Source: Jacaranda mimosifolia (lineage: Eukaryota > Streptophyta > Magnoliopsida > Lamiales > Bignoniaceae). Taken from it: a DNA stretch of 64,000 nucleotides. The translations under genes and the position numbers were made by a program. The DNA lies in assembly GCA_018894105.1 (NCBI GenBank), contig CM032123.1, forward strand, positions 24,467,744 through 24,531,743, given 5' to 3'. Shown here one piece after another: positions 46,701 to 58,808 of this stretch. Within the stretch, counting starts at the first letter, position 1; each line of letters opens with the position of its first letter. Under the pieces are notes generated by a model. That model did no database searches. It saw nothing but the letters and a program-made list of their open reading frames with translations, and was not told the origin of the DNA.

Positions 46701-48340
46701 GACAAATCATACAAGCGGTGGAAACAAATGAGCAATAAGAGGCTTACACACAACCTCTGAGAAGGTCAGATAGAATCAAGAAGCAATCTAAAAGGTTCAA
46801 ATTTCTTCATGAGATGGGACAATCGAATAGTGATCCAAAGACTTATGAAAAAGCTATGTTGGACATATACTCGGGACATTGGTTTGATGCCATGAAATCT
46901 AAAATTGACGCCGTGTACTCCAACAAAGTATGGACTTTCGTAGATCTACCGGAGGGAATTGTTCCCATAGGTTGCAAGTAGATCTATTAGTGAAAGCTAG
47001 GAGTCGATGGAGAGGTTATGACCTTTAAGGCGCGACTAGTAACAAAAGGTTACACTTAAAGACCCGATATCGATTTTGAGGAAACCTTTTCACCAATCGC
47101 AATGTCTAAGTCTATTCAGATTTTACTTGCTATAGTTGCATATTATAACTATAAGATATAGCAAATGGATGTGAAAGCCACTTTCCTCAATGGAAATATT
47201 GAAGAAGAAATCTGTATGGAACAACCACAAGGTTTTACATCTGAGAGGAGTGAGCAAAAAGTTTGCGAACTCCAGAGATCTATTTATGGACTCAAACAGG
47301 TGTCCCAAAGTTGATACATACGTTTTGATAAGACAGTTAAATCATTTGGCTTTGTCAAAAATGTGCATGAACCTTGTGTGTATAAGAAGGCTAATGGAAG
47401 TAGCATAAAGTTTATTGTGCTTTATGTCGATGACATTATTGTCATTAGGAATGAGAAAGTAATATTAGAGTGTAAGCATGGTTATCTACTCAATTGTCCA
47501 TGAAGGATTTGCGAGAAGCATCATACGTATTAGGAATATATATCTATAGAGATAGATCGAGGAGGATGTTGGGGCTTTCCCAAATCCCGTACATTGACAA
47601 GTTACTAAAGAGGTTTAGTGTAGAAGAATCCAAGAAGGGATTCCTCCCTTTCGGACATGGCTTTATCTCTCCAAGTCTATGGCCCCTAAGATTAACAACG
47701 AGAGACAAAGAATGTCCCACATACCTTATGTGTCCGCCATAGAGAGCATAATGTATGCCATTCAATGTGCAAGACGGGATATGGCACACGCTCTAAGTGT
47801 TACGAGCTATTTCCAATCCAACCTTGATGAATGTCACTGGACGGCTATTAAAATAATCCTTAAGTACTTGAGAAGGACTAAGGAATTATTTTTGGTTTAC
47901 AGCAATGGAGAATTGAAACTTAAGTAGTTTTTGGATTCCAGTTTCTAATCCATTGCAGATGACCTAAAATCTATTTTTGAATTTATATTTTGCCTCTATG
48001 GCAGCATGGTGAGTTGGAAAAGTTCCAAATAAGATACCATGGTCGATTCAACTACCGAGGCAAAATATATTGTTGCTTGGAAAGCTACAAAGGAAGGTGT
48101 TTTGATGAAAAATTTCATCCAAGAGTTGGATGTAATGCCTAGCATTGCCAAGCTAGTAGTTGTCTCCTGTGACAATAATCGGGCGGTAGCGCAAGCTAAA
48201 GATCTAAGATTTCATCAATGGTCCAAGCACATTTTGAGGTAATATAATTTGATTCGGGAGATCATTGATAGAAGCGGCATTCGAGTGGAGAGAGTTGCCT
48301 CGGAAGAGAACATAGTAGATCCACTAACTAAACTCGTACT
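46701..48340 (+). pseudogene. copia B RT and RNase H
   Basis: RT fingers read MTFKARLVTKGYT (about 47017-47055), DIDFEETFSPIA and MDVKATFLNGNIEEE. The palm has RSIYGLKQ and an intact YVDD (47423-47434). MKDLREASYVLGI and IYRDRSRRMLGLSQ (47494-47600) and RDMAHALSVTSYFQ (47775-47820) follow. RNase H (48039-48242) retains TTEAKYIVAWKATKE and KHILR. The polyprotein tail near 48290 (ASEENIVDPLTK) is the usual copia C-terminus. Unlike copia A there is no large deletion and the RT Asp pair is intact, but stops and frameshifts separate the blocks. Confidence 0.92.
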
Positions 48341-48418
48341 ACAAAAGGTCTTTGAAAGACATCTTGAGAAGATGGGTCTTAAGACTATGGAGAATTGGCT
48401 CTAAGGCAAGTGGGAGAT

Positions 48419-50670
48419 TGTTGGAATAGTGCCCTGCAAGCCAATTATGTTGGCGTTGTAAACTATTTCACTTGTGATACAATCTTGATTGAATGATATT
48501 CTATAAATGGCCATCTTCATCTTAGGTACATATTTACTTCACTAGAATTTGGTTGAAGCCCTTAGATCACACAAGACTATAGGACTTGGTCATGCACTAG
48601 GTGGTGATTATGAAATAAGTCTTACACTATCATGATCTTTAAAAGTTCCAAGTCGTAGGATCTTATGAGATTAAGGGCATCTAAGATCAAGACAGACTTG
48701 TGCTAATAATGCATTAATCCAAGGAGTTGGATATTGCTCCATTTCATAAGCAATACCATATGAATATGGGTGTCTGTTAGTGGGTGTATGTTAGTAGGTG
48801 TTTGTTAGAGAACAAGGCACTAAAGACTCATTCGAAAAATCTACTAGATAGTCATAGTGGCAAGTTCTCCAATTTACGCTGGTGCATATAATTAGTCCTT
48901 TGACCTAAGTATCCATTGTAACCTTGTAGTTATGTCCTCATGCTTTGACTCTTTCTCAGCCACGTAGCAGGTCATTCTGGTAGAGATTGGGTATAAGCTA
49001 CTTAGACATGGAGGTTTATGAGATCCAAGATAGGATCCAATTCATTATCATTGTGAAAGACGAGTACATCTTCTATGTATTCTACAATGATCAATTCCAT
49101 GAAACCCTTGCGCAAGGTAGTATGACAATGTGGAAAATGAGTTTTTCAAACAAGTGGTCATAAAGGGAATCGAACATTGAGAATGGAAACATAGAATCGA
49201 TGTTATTAGGGAGCTAACAAATATCTTGCCCTAGGCCTCTTTTGGGAGAGAAGACGGAAGGACCATATTTGCATGGCACGTGTAGGGCTAGAATGGTTCT
49301 CCAAAAGCATTCATTTTGGCCAACCAGTTGGGCGCCATGGGCTTGAGGTTGGACATCAACCATGGAGATTGGGTACTCTTCAATTAATGGAAATTAATTA
49401 AATTGAGTCGATTAGTTTAAAGGAGTTTAAACTAAAGTGAATATTTGATATTCCAAAGTCACAAAGAGTTGTGAGTCCATGTCCAATGAATAGTAGAAAT
49501 TAATGGGTCACACACAAAAGTCAATTGCATATCCTAGGCGATGAAGGGGAATTTTCTAACTATTAGAAAAGTTCCTACATGACCAATTTAGAGGTTGATC
49601 AATTGACACAAATGTTGCGGTCATTTTTGGCTCTATCAATTTAATTGTTAAATTGATCTAATTAATCTAAGGAGTTAAATTAAGACCAATAATTAAAGAG
49701 TTAATTATTTGGTGCCACATGACTATCAATTAGTTAATTTAACTTAACGGATTGAGTTAACAATTGCTAGCTTAAAGTGTGAAGCTAATTGACTTAAATA
49801 GTTAAGTCAAGGTAATTAATTAAATTAAAGGAGTTTATTTTAAGTAAAATGGAGAATTAATTTTGGAGGAAAAATTCAAATGACATGTTCATTGGGCGTG
49901 GCTTAGAATTTATTTGGATAATATTTCATGAGATAAAATGAAGATTCCAAATGAAATTCAAACTCACACAAAATTCAAATTCAAATTGAATGCCAACTTC
50001 CAATGCCAAGTTGGCGGTCAACCCTTGAGGAAGGTGTGATGCCACCTTGGCATCACACCATTCTCACTCTATATATAGATATAGAGCAAGAGATGGGTGG
50101 CAATCTAGCATCTACTGTGAAGAATTAGATTATCTCCATTTTTGCCTCCAATCTTCAAATGTTGCCTCATGTGTTGAAGCTCCACTCTCTTTTTTTCTCC
50201 TACTTCCAAATCAAGCCTTCATCATTGTGTACCTTCTCTATATTCTCTAGCTAATATTGAGGAGAATAGGTTATTGCATTGGTGTGTGGATCTTAACATT
50301 AAAGGTAAGACAATTGGATTGCTCACCTTTGGAGATCCAGTTTCTGGTAGCGACTTGGAGGTAATTCTGAGCGACCTTTTTGAGTTTTGATCTAGCAAGG
50401 TGTTATGGAGTTTCTGTAAAATTTTCAGCTCAAACAAAAATCATTTCGTCGGGGAAATCTGGTCGCTACTCTGCTACGCCGCTGGAAGGCAGTTTTGAAG
50501 AGTCAAAAGCTTTCTTCTAGCTTCCATGGTTTTTAAGTAAAACAAGGTAATCCTCATACCAAATCAGAATCAATGACATGTTTAGATCCTTGTTATCATG
50601 CGTAGCCTAGTTAATTTGAGTTTGTAATGCTTTGATTATTGGATCCTATGGCTACATGTGACTTTTTTCA
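48419..50670 (+). mobile_element. copia B 3' LTR
   Basis: 2252-bp LTR, directly after the polypurine tract (aagtgggagat, 48408-48418), beginning TGTTGGAATAG. The 3' end is taken at ACTTTTTTCA (50670). The palindrome before the TATA box is at about 50033-50060 and the TATA box tatatatagata at about 50069. The downstream flank is another LTR tail rather than a target duplication. Confidence 0.9.
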
Positions 50671-50832
50671 CTTCTACCTTGGATTTTGAGAAATCGATGT
50701 AATTTTCTGCAACCAAATCTGAATTAGAAGCATGATTTGATCCTTGGATTGAGTGTAGCCAAGTTGGATTTAGCTTTTTTTGTGCTTTAATAATTGGATC
50801 CTTGTGTTGCACTTGACTTCAACAATTTCCTA
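50671..50832 (+). repeat. extra copia LTR 3' tail
   Basis: These 162 bp again match the last part of the LTR (aaatctgaattagaagcat, gatccttg..., ending cacttgacttca). So the LTR end occurs twice in tandem. It has the cactt-type ending seen in copia C rather than the catgt-type ending of copia B. It is a remnant of a different LTR of the family. Confidence 0.8.
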
Positions 50833-50860
50833 GGTTTTCAATCCTTGTGAGGGCGTAGAT

Positions 50861-52998
50861 TGTTGGAATAGTGCCTCTGCTGCCAATTAGATTGGCATGT
50901 AAACTACTTCACTTGTGATACAATCTTGATTGAATGATATTCATTATAAATGGCCATCTTTAGCTTTTGCTTATTTTACTTCACTAGCATTTGGTTAAAG
51001 CCCTTAGATCACACAAGACTACGGGACTTGGTCACGCATTGGATAATGATCATGAAACAAGTCTTACACGATTGTGATCTTAAAATATTCCAAGTCGTAG
51101 AATCTCATGAGACAAGGCATCTAAGATTCAGTTAGACTTGCACAAACGATGCATAAATCTAAAGTTTGGATATTGCTCCATTTCATGAAGAATCTATGTC
51201 AAACATGGGTGCATATTCGTAGGTATTTGTTAGACAACAAGTTCACTGAAGGCCTGCTCGAAAAATCCACTAGATAGTCATAGTGACAAGTTCTCCAACT
51301 TACGCTAGTACATATAATTAGTCATTTGACCTGAGGATCCATGGTAGTCCTTTGACTCTTCGTTATGAGCTACTTAGACATGGAGGTTTGTGATATCCAA
51401 GATGGAATCCATTTCCTTGTCGTTATGAAGGATGAGTGCATCTCCTATGTATTCTAGAATGATATATTTCACAAAATCCTTGCGCAAAGTAGTATGACAA
51501 TTTGAAAATGAAATTTTCTAAATATGAGGTTATAAAGGGGAATTAAACATTGAGAATAGAAACATAGTTATTGAGGCTATTAGGGAACCGACAAATATCT
51601 TGTCCTTGGGCTTTTGGGAGAAAGGAAATGGAAAGACCGTGTTTGCATAGCAAGCATAGAGCTAGAATGATTCTCCAAAAATATATTCATTTTAGCCAAT
51701 TAGTTTGGATCTATAGGCTTGAGGTTGGACATCTGCCATGGACATTGAGTACTCTTCAATTAATGGAGATTAATTGAATTGAGTTATTAGTTTAAAGGAG
51801 TTTAAACTAATGTGAATATTTTGATATTATATATATCACAAGAGTTGTGAGCCCATGCCAATGAATGATAGAACCTAATGGGTCACACACAAAAGCTAAT
51901 TAGAAATCCTATTTGGTAAAGGGAATTTTCTAAAAGTTAGAAATATTCCTCTTGATCGATTTTAAGGAGGGAAACGGTTGACTAATTTTTGGTCATTTGG
52001 CTTGATCAATTTAATTGTTAAGTTGATCTAAATAATTTAAGGAGTTATATTAGACCAATTAAATTAAGGAATTAATTTAATTGGTGTCACATAACTATTA
52101 ATTGGTCAAGTTAACTTAAGGAGTTAAGTTGACACCTTCTAGCTTAAGGAGTTAAGCTAATTGACTTAAAGAGTTAAGTCAAGACCAATTAATTAAATTA
52201 AGGGGTTAATTTAATTAATGTGACGAAACAATTTTGGATGGAAATTCCAAATGAAAGTGTTCATTTGGAGTGCATTTGAATTTATTTGGATGACATTTCA
52301 TGAGATGAAATGAAGATTCCAAATGAAATTCAAATGCGAGTGAAATTAAGAACTTCACACATGCAACTTGCCTTGCAAGTTAGCGCCAATCTCATGGGAG
52401 GTGTGATCCCAACTTGCATCAAACTTGGGAGACAGGTGGCCGTCCATTAGGCTAGAATAATCTAATTGTTAGATTCTATTTTTCCCTCCAATTTTGTGCT
52501 ATTTATTCATGAGTTGAGGATTTACACTTTCTTCACCTTTCACTCCCAAAAATTTGGCCTTCATCCTCTTCTTCTCTCCTTGATTCTCCAGCTAATTAAG
52601 GAGTGATTTGGAATTGTCATTGGTGTGTGGATCTTGTCATTAGAGGCTAGATACTTGGATAGCCAAGCTTTTGGAGATCCACTTCAAGGGCAGAAATTTT
52701 GGAGCCTCGTTTCTAGGCCTTGTCGAATTCAATTGTTGCTGATTTTTTTTTTTGGAGCTTCCTCAATGTGTTGAGGAGGTCGTGTCCAAATTTTAGCAAT
52801 TTTGGGGGTCATTTGATAGGGCAATCATTGGCAAGTTACTGTTGCGCCACTAGAAGACAACTTTGAATTGTTCAAGTGTTCTTCCGCTCTACAATTTTTT
52901 GTATTCAAGGTAATCCTTCATCCAAATCTGAGTTAGAGGCATGAATTTAGCTATTTTTGTGCTTTATTTATTAGATCCTAGTGTTGCACTTGACGTCA
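50861..52998 (+). mobile_element. copia C 5' LTR
   Basis: Begins TGTTGGAATAG, ends TTGACGTCA. The U3 hairpin array is at 52004-52218. The palindrome near 52399-52425 is damaged and the TATA box following it is not recognisable, so this copy is probably promoter-dead. Confidence 0.93.
52004..52218 (+). promoter_or_regulatory. array of seven consecutive hairpins in LTR U3
   Basis: Arms, with loops: 52004-52014/52018-52028 (TTG), 52034-52040/52045-52051 (GGAG), 52055-52067/52072-52084 (GGAA, 13-bp perfect), 52110-52119/52124-52133 (GGAG), 52140-52147/52152-52159 (GGAG, perfect), 52161-52169/52174-52182 (AGAG, perfect), 52189-52201/52206-52218 (GGGG, 13-bp perfect). All arms meet the loop as TTAA or ATTTAA and TTAA. 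The same array is present in the other LTR copies, for example about 120-350, 49635-49860 and 63290-63510. Function unknown. Confidence 0.8.
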
Positions 52999-53000
52999 AG

Positions 53001-53013
53001 TGGTATCGGAGCC
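53001..53013 (+). promoter_or_regulatory. copia C primer-binding site (tRNA-iMet type)
   Basis: TGGTATCGGAGCC starts two bases after the LTR. It differs by one base from the standard plant copia site complementary to initiator tRNA-Met (TGGTATCAGAGCC). Confidence 0.9.
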
Positions 53014-54940
53014 TTTGTCATGCTTTAATTTGGATTGTTCATTGATTGATTCATGTGATGGATTGATCTTGATCTCCAAATGCTTGATCCAAATTTTTGG
53101 ATTGGGGTGTTTGGATGATGATGCATGTGACTCCTTTTTGTTGATGAATTGAAATTATGCTAATATGTGTTTTAAGAGCTAATTTCATGTGTTAGTGTAT
53201 TTTGATTCATAATTGTTGATGTTAAATTTTGATTTGGCATTGGTTGATGTTATATGTTGATATAGCATGTTAAATTTCGCCTTAAGGTATTTTGGTCATT
53301 TTTACATCCAATTGGGTTGGAGATTTTAGAAGAGTTGTTATTCTTACTTGAACTTGAAGTTTGAAGCATGTTTGAACTCTTGAAATTCCATTTTTGAAAA
53401 GTGTTTTAAATCTAAAATTTCATCTATAATGTGTGATTTAGTATTTAGGAGGTGTCCTAAATGTTTTTGGTGCACAAAAGTTGAGCCAAAAAATGGCTTG
53501 ACTCGGTCCCAACCCCGAAATAGGGGAACTGCTGCGCCCAACCAAAGACTGGCCGCGCAGTGGACGAACCGACTTAGCAGCTATGCGCCTAGGCTAGGGC
53601 AGTAGCCCCTTGTTGCAGTTGGGATGAGTTTTGAGCTTATTTTTGTGTTCCTTTTGTGACCAAAATTAAACTAAATCATACTACATAGATGCACAAGCGT
53701 TATGCAAATTCTCAAAATTACGTTTGACAATTTTTAATACTTTTAGAAACTTGTTCAAGTTAATATCCAATTATGTGCAAAAATGAGATGCATAATTGTT
53801 ATGCTTGTTTTTGGTTGGCCAATTAATTGTTCATGAGATAAGCATTTAATTTTTGGAATTGAATGTCAATTCTTGATTTATTGTTCATTTAATTATTGAA
53901 TGGATGATGAATGAATGGGGATGATCATGAGCCTTTAATATTGATTTTATTTATTTCAAGTTGTTGTAAAGCATTGTATTAAATTGGGGCTTGCATGTCT
54001 CTTAATTTCTATCTTGTAAATGTTATGAGAGTAGAATCCCTAGGAATGAGGATTTCTTTCTCATGTAAATGTTACAAAGAGCAAAGAAGACCATTGGAGG
54101 CATGAAGACCCATGAATGTGTGGGATATAATTATGTAATAGCTAGATTTAATCAACCCACTTAAAATCAACTAAGTGGTGAGCCTATAGCTCTAAGCGCA
54201 TCACTTGGTTAAGGCTCATGGTCATCCCACCCTAGAGCATACTAGGCGCATTTACTTATTTATGCTTTTCATATTCTATTGATGTATGAGATGCATGGTT
54301 AGGATATAGAAAATCTAAATAAGAAGATAAAATTGATGAGATCTTTGCAAATAAGAAAATCCCTCCACTTAGAAGAGACTAAATGCTTTCAAATATTAAG
54401 TCAAAATGGATACAAATCCATGCCTTCTACTAATAGTATATAAATGACGATGCTACTATCTTTGTGTAATGGCACTTATCACGAGGGTCACACTTAGCTA
54501 GAGAGTTGTGATCATGTACTTAGCATAGAATGCACCTTTGATTTGATGGCATGACATGGAATGGTCTCGAGTCAGACTTTGATTGGTTGGTCCGACTTAA
54601 CACCTAGTAATGTAGTGGTTGTCCATCAAGGGGATCTACATGAAAAGTGAGGCAAAATTTATCAAGGGTTGCATAGAGATGCAATTAGCAAAAGTTACTT
54701 ACCTTTTGATTGTTTGTGGATGGTACTCATCACGGGGGTCCACTTACAAGTCTTTAAGACCTTGATTCTCACTAAGAAGTAAGATTTCCTGAATTCTTCT
54801 AGGAGGTGAAGGATTTGATAAAATAATGAAAGAAAAACATGCTTGAAAGACCATGAATATGTTTTCAATATCAATATTCAATCACATATGTATACTTTCT
54901 TTTTCACCTTTTGTAGATTCTTGAAATCTCAAACTTAAAA
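53014..54940 (+). mobile_element. copia C leader
   Basis: About 1.9 kb from PBS to gag without a gene. The GC-rich island is at about 53515-53620, at the same place as in copia A (36730-36830). The repeated leader motif is present near 54469 and 54718, with weaker copies at about 54548 and 54613. Collinear with the copia A leader on both sides of the Tat insertion. Confidence 0.85.
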
Positions 54941-55790
54941 TGGCTAAAAATCCACTCTACGTTATTTTGGAAACTAATAAGCGAACCAAGCCAAACTTTT
55001 GCGATTGGTTGAGAAATCTCAAAGATTATTCTAGATTCCTAAAAGAGGACTTATGTGCTTAAACAAAGTCCACAGACACCATTGGTGATGATGCTACCAA
55101 TGAGGCACGTGAATTGTTCACAAAGTTTGTGGATAATGATCTACATGCAAGATGCACTATGATGGCTTCTATCTCTAATGAGCTACAAAAGTGTCATGAG
55201 CATATGAAACATGCAAATGAGATCATCTTACACCTACAAGAGTTGTATGGTATTCAAACTAGACATGAAAGGTTCTCATTAGCTAAAGAGCTCCTTAGGA
55301 CAAGAATGAAAAGGGCACAAGTGTCCATGATCACGGGCTAAAGATGATCGGGCTCTTTGAAAAGCTAGCTCAATTGGATGTTATCATGGACAATGAGCTC
55401 TATGTGTTCATCTTTCAATCATTGCCTAGCTCCTTTAAATAATTTGTTATGAACTTTAATATGTTCACGTAAGAAGTAATGATTAACAAATTGGTCAATA
55501 TGTTGGTGACCGCCGAGACGACTATGAAGAAAGACAAGCCTCTTTTGGTTGCTTCCTCTTCCAAGTTTAAGGGCCCTAGGGATCTTAGAAAGGGAGGTAA
55601 AAGGAATAAGAGTTCTTCCTCTAAGGAAAAACAACCCTTGAAGAGTTCAGGAAGAATCAAGAAAAAGAAAAAGGCTAAAATCGATGCTACTTGTTTCCAT
55701 TGTGGTGAAAAAGAATATTGGAAAAGGAATTGCAAAGCTTACCTTACAACTCTTGAGAAGGGTATGTATTTTATCAAAATGCACTTGATG
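54941..55790 (+). pseudogene. copia C gag
   Basis: ATGGCTAAAAATCC opens the frame, with TKPNFCDWLRNL soon after. A frameshift follows at about 55020. The frame 55114-55341 carries FTKFVDNDLHARC, LQKCHEHMKHANEI and LYGIQTRHERFSLAKEL. The basic C-terminal part is in 55479-55853 (KGPRDLRKGGKRNKSS). The zinc knuckle at 55692-55733 is CFHCGEKEYWKRNC, with the His changed to Tyr. In all three copia elements here the knuckle is broken in a different way. Confidence 0.9.
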
Positions 55791-57117
55791 ACAAATTCTT
55801 CCTCATGGGTATTTGATAACGCATGTGGTTCTCACCTTTGTAATTCGTTATAGGGAATGGAAAGAAGAAGGAGTCTCAATGAAGGGGATATCATCCTCTG
55901 CCTTGGAAATGGAACAAAAGTTGCCACCACGGTTGAAGGCGTAGTCAAGTTAGACTTAGGGAATTCTTGCATTGTACTTGATCCTTGTTATTATGTACCC
56001 AATCTTGTTAAAACGCTATTTCTATTCCCATTTTGGACAATGATGGATATGGTTCTTCTATATCTAATAGGATGTTGAAAGCATTAAAGAATAATTCTTT
56101 AATTGCACAAGGCACATTAAACAACTGCTTGTACATAATGGATTCTCAACCTTCACTGATGCATAATCAATCAAGTAAAAGAAATTAGATAACCAAGAAG
56201 ATGCTATCTTATGGCATGCAAGACTTGGACATATCTCCAAAGATAGGATGAACAAATTAGAAGCTCTCAAAATACTAAGTGATATGTCATTGAGAATCTT
56301 CCTACTTGTGAATCTTATTTAAAGGGAAAAATGACCAAGGCTCCTTTTGTGGGACAATCGGAGCGAACAATAAGTCCTTTGGATTTGATCTATACGGATG
56401 TTTGTGGCCCACTAAGAGTTAGTGCCAGAGGAAGCTATTCTTACTTCATTACCTTCACCGATGATTGTACTCGGTTCGAACATGTGTATCTTATAAAGTA
56501 CAAGTTCGAAGCCTTTGAAAAGTTCAAAGAGTATAGGAATGAAGTCTAAAAGCAAAAGAGACTTAGTACTAAAAGCTCTTTGATAGGATCGAGGGGAAGA
56601 ATATTTAAGTACCAAATTCTTGGATTATCTAAAGGAGAATGGGATTCTCTCTCAATAGACTCCACCCGGCACACCCCCAACATAATAAAGTAGCCGAGAG
56701 GAGAAATCTCATCTTGTTGGACATGGTATGTTTTATGATGAGCTTTTTCGATATGTCTATATCCTTTCGAGGATAAGCCCTAGATACGGCGGTGAGGCTA
56801 CATAACATGGCACCCTCAAAATCGATGCCAAAAATACCACATGAGATGTGGTATGGCAAAGCACCCTCTTACTATTACCTTAAGGTTTGGAGGTCTCCTA
56901 CTTACGTGAAGTAGTTAGTGGGAGAAAAGTTGGATAGTAGATCCATCTTGTGCAAGTTTGTGGGATACCTAAGAGAGTCTTTGGGTTATTACTTCTGTGA
57001 TCCCTCAGAACAAAAGGTGCTTGTCTCAAGAAATGCCCACTTTTTGGAAGAGAAATTTCTATTAGATGGAAAGGGTGTTGTTGTTGAACTTGATGAAGTT
57101 CAAGATGATCGATCAAC
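55791..57117 (+). pseudogene. copia C protease and integrase
   Basis: The protease motif region reads WVFDNACGSHLC (55807-55842), followed by LCLGNGTKVATTVEG (55857-56078). The zinc finger is frameshifted (about 56213-56320, WHARLGHISKDRM in pieces). The core in 56331-56549 has LIYTDVCGPLRVSARG (first Asp) and FITFTDDCTRF. The second acidic block at 56570-56600 is frameshifted. TPPGTPP at 56660-56690 marks the third region. The hinge KFVGYLRESLGYYFCD is at 56950-57000. Stops and frameshifts at most domain boundaries show this copy is inactive. Confidence 0.9.
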
Positions 57118-58750
57118 AAATCCCACAAGCAGTGGAAAGAACCGAACATCAAGAGCCTTACAAACAGTCTCTAACAAAGTTTGACTAAATCAAGAAGCAA
57201 CCCGAAAGATTCGAATTCCTTCATGAGACAGGCCAATCAGATAGTGATTCAAAGACCTATAAGGAAGCTATGTTGGACATAGATTCAGGACATTTGCTTG
57301 ATGCCATGAAATTCAAAATGGACTCCATGTACTCCAACAGAGTACAGACTTTCGTAGATGCACCAAAGGGTATAGTACCCATTGGTTGCAAGTGGAATTA
57401 TAAGTGAAAAGTAGGAGTCGATGGAGAGGTAATGACCTTTAAGGCACGACTAGTGGCAAAAGGTTATACTCAAAGACCCAGTATTTATTTTGAGGAAAAC
57501 TTTTCACTGGTCACAATGCCTAAGTCCATTAGGATTTTACATACCATTGCCACATATTATGGCTATGAGATACAGCAAATAGATGTGAAAACTACTTTCC
57601 TCAATGGAAACATTGAAGAAGAAATCTATATGGAGCAACCACAAGGTTTTATATTCAAAGGAACTGAGCAAAAGGTTTGCAAACTTGAGAGATCCATTTA
57701 TGGACTCAAACAAGCATCCTGAAGTTGGAACATATATTTTAATAAGACAGTCAAATCGTTTGGCTTTGTAAAAAATATATATGAACCTTGTGTGTGCAAG
57801 AAAGCTAGATGGAGTAGTATACAGTTTATTGTGCCTTATGTCGATGACATTGTTCTCATTGGGAATGAGAGAGCAATGCTAGAGTGTACTAAAGCATGGT
57901 TATCTACTCAATTCTCTATGAAGGATTTGGCATAAGCATCCTATATATTAGGAATACGTATCTATAAAGATTGATCGAGGAGGACGCTAGGGCTTTCCCA
58001 AACACTGTACATTGACAAGATACTAAAAAGATTTAGCATGGAAGAATCTAAAAGGGGATTTCTCTATATCGGACACGATTTTTGTCTCTCCAAGTCTATG
58101 GCCCCTAAGACTGACAACAAGAGATATAGAATGTTTTGCATACCTTATGCGCTGCTATATGAAGCATAATGTATGTCGTTCAATGTACAAAGCTGGATGT
58201 AGCACACTTTCTAAGTATTACGAGCCCCTTTCAATCCAACCCCAGGGAACATCACTGGATGGCCATTAAAATAATCCTTAAGTACTTGAGAAGGACTAAG
58301 GATTTGTTCTTGGTATACGATAATGGAGAATTGAAACTAGAGGGTTTTTGGATTCTAGTTTCAAATTCGATGTAGAAGAGCTAAAATCCACTTCTTAATT
58401 CATATTTTACCTCAATGGCAGCACAGTGAGTTGGGGAGTTCCAAACAAGACACCACAACCAATTCAACCACAAAGGCGGAATACATTGCGACTTTGGAAG
58501 CTACGAAGGAAAGCGTTTGGATGTAGTGTCTAGCATTGCTGAGCCAATGGTTGTCTTTTTTTACTACAATAAGGTGGTAGCCCAAGCTAAAGAGCCAAGA
58601 TCTCATCAATGATCCAAGCATATTTTGAGGCGATATCATTTGATCCAGGAGATCATTGATAGAGGCAATATTTAAGTGGAGAAGGTTGACTCAAAAGAGA
58701 GTATAGCAGATCTACTGACAAAACCCTAACATAAAAGGTCTTTGAAGGAT
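57118..58750 (+). pseudogene. copia C RT and RNase H
   Basis: The frame 57432-57722 has MTFKARLVAKGYTQ, IYFEENFSLVTM, IDVKTTFLNGNIEEEIYM and RSIYGLKQAS, the RT fingers and start of the palm. After a stop, the palm box YVDD is intact (57837-57848), then LSTQFSMKDL and YILGIRIYKD. LDVAHFLSITSPFQ (58190-58230) and the RNase H with TKAEYIATLEATKE (58470-58520) follow. The C-terminus is near 58700 (ADLLTKP). No deletion as in copia A. It is the most complete pol of the three but frame-broken. Confidence 0.92.
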
Positions 58751-58797
58751 ATGTTCAAAAGATGGGTCTTAAGACTATGGAGAATTGGCTTTAGAGC

Positions 58798-58808
58798 AAG
58801 TGGGAGAT
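58798..58808 (+). promoter_or_regulatory. copia C polypurine tract
   Basis: AAGTGGGAGAT directly before the 3' LTR, identical to the tract of copia A and B. Confidence 0.8.
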
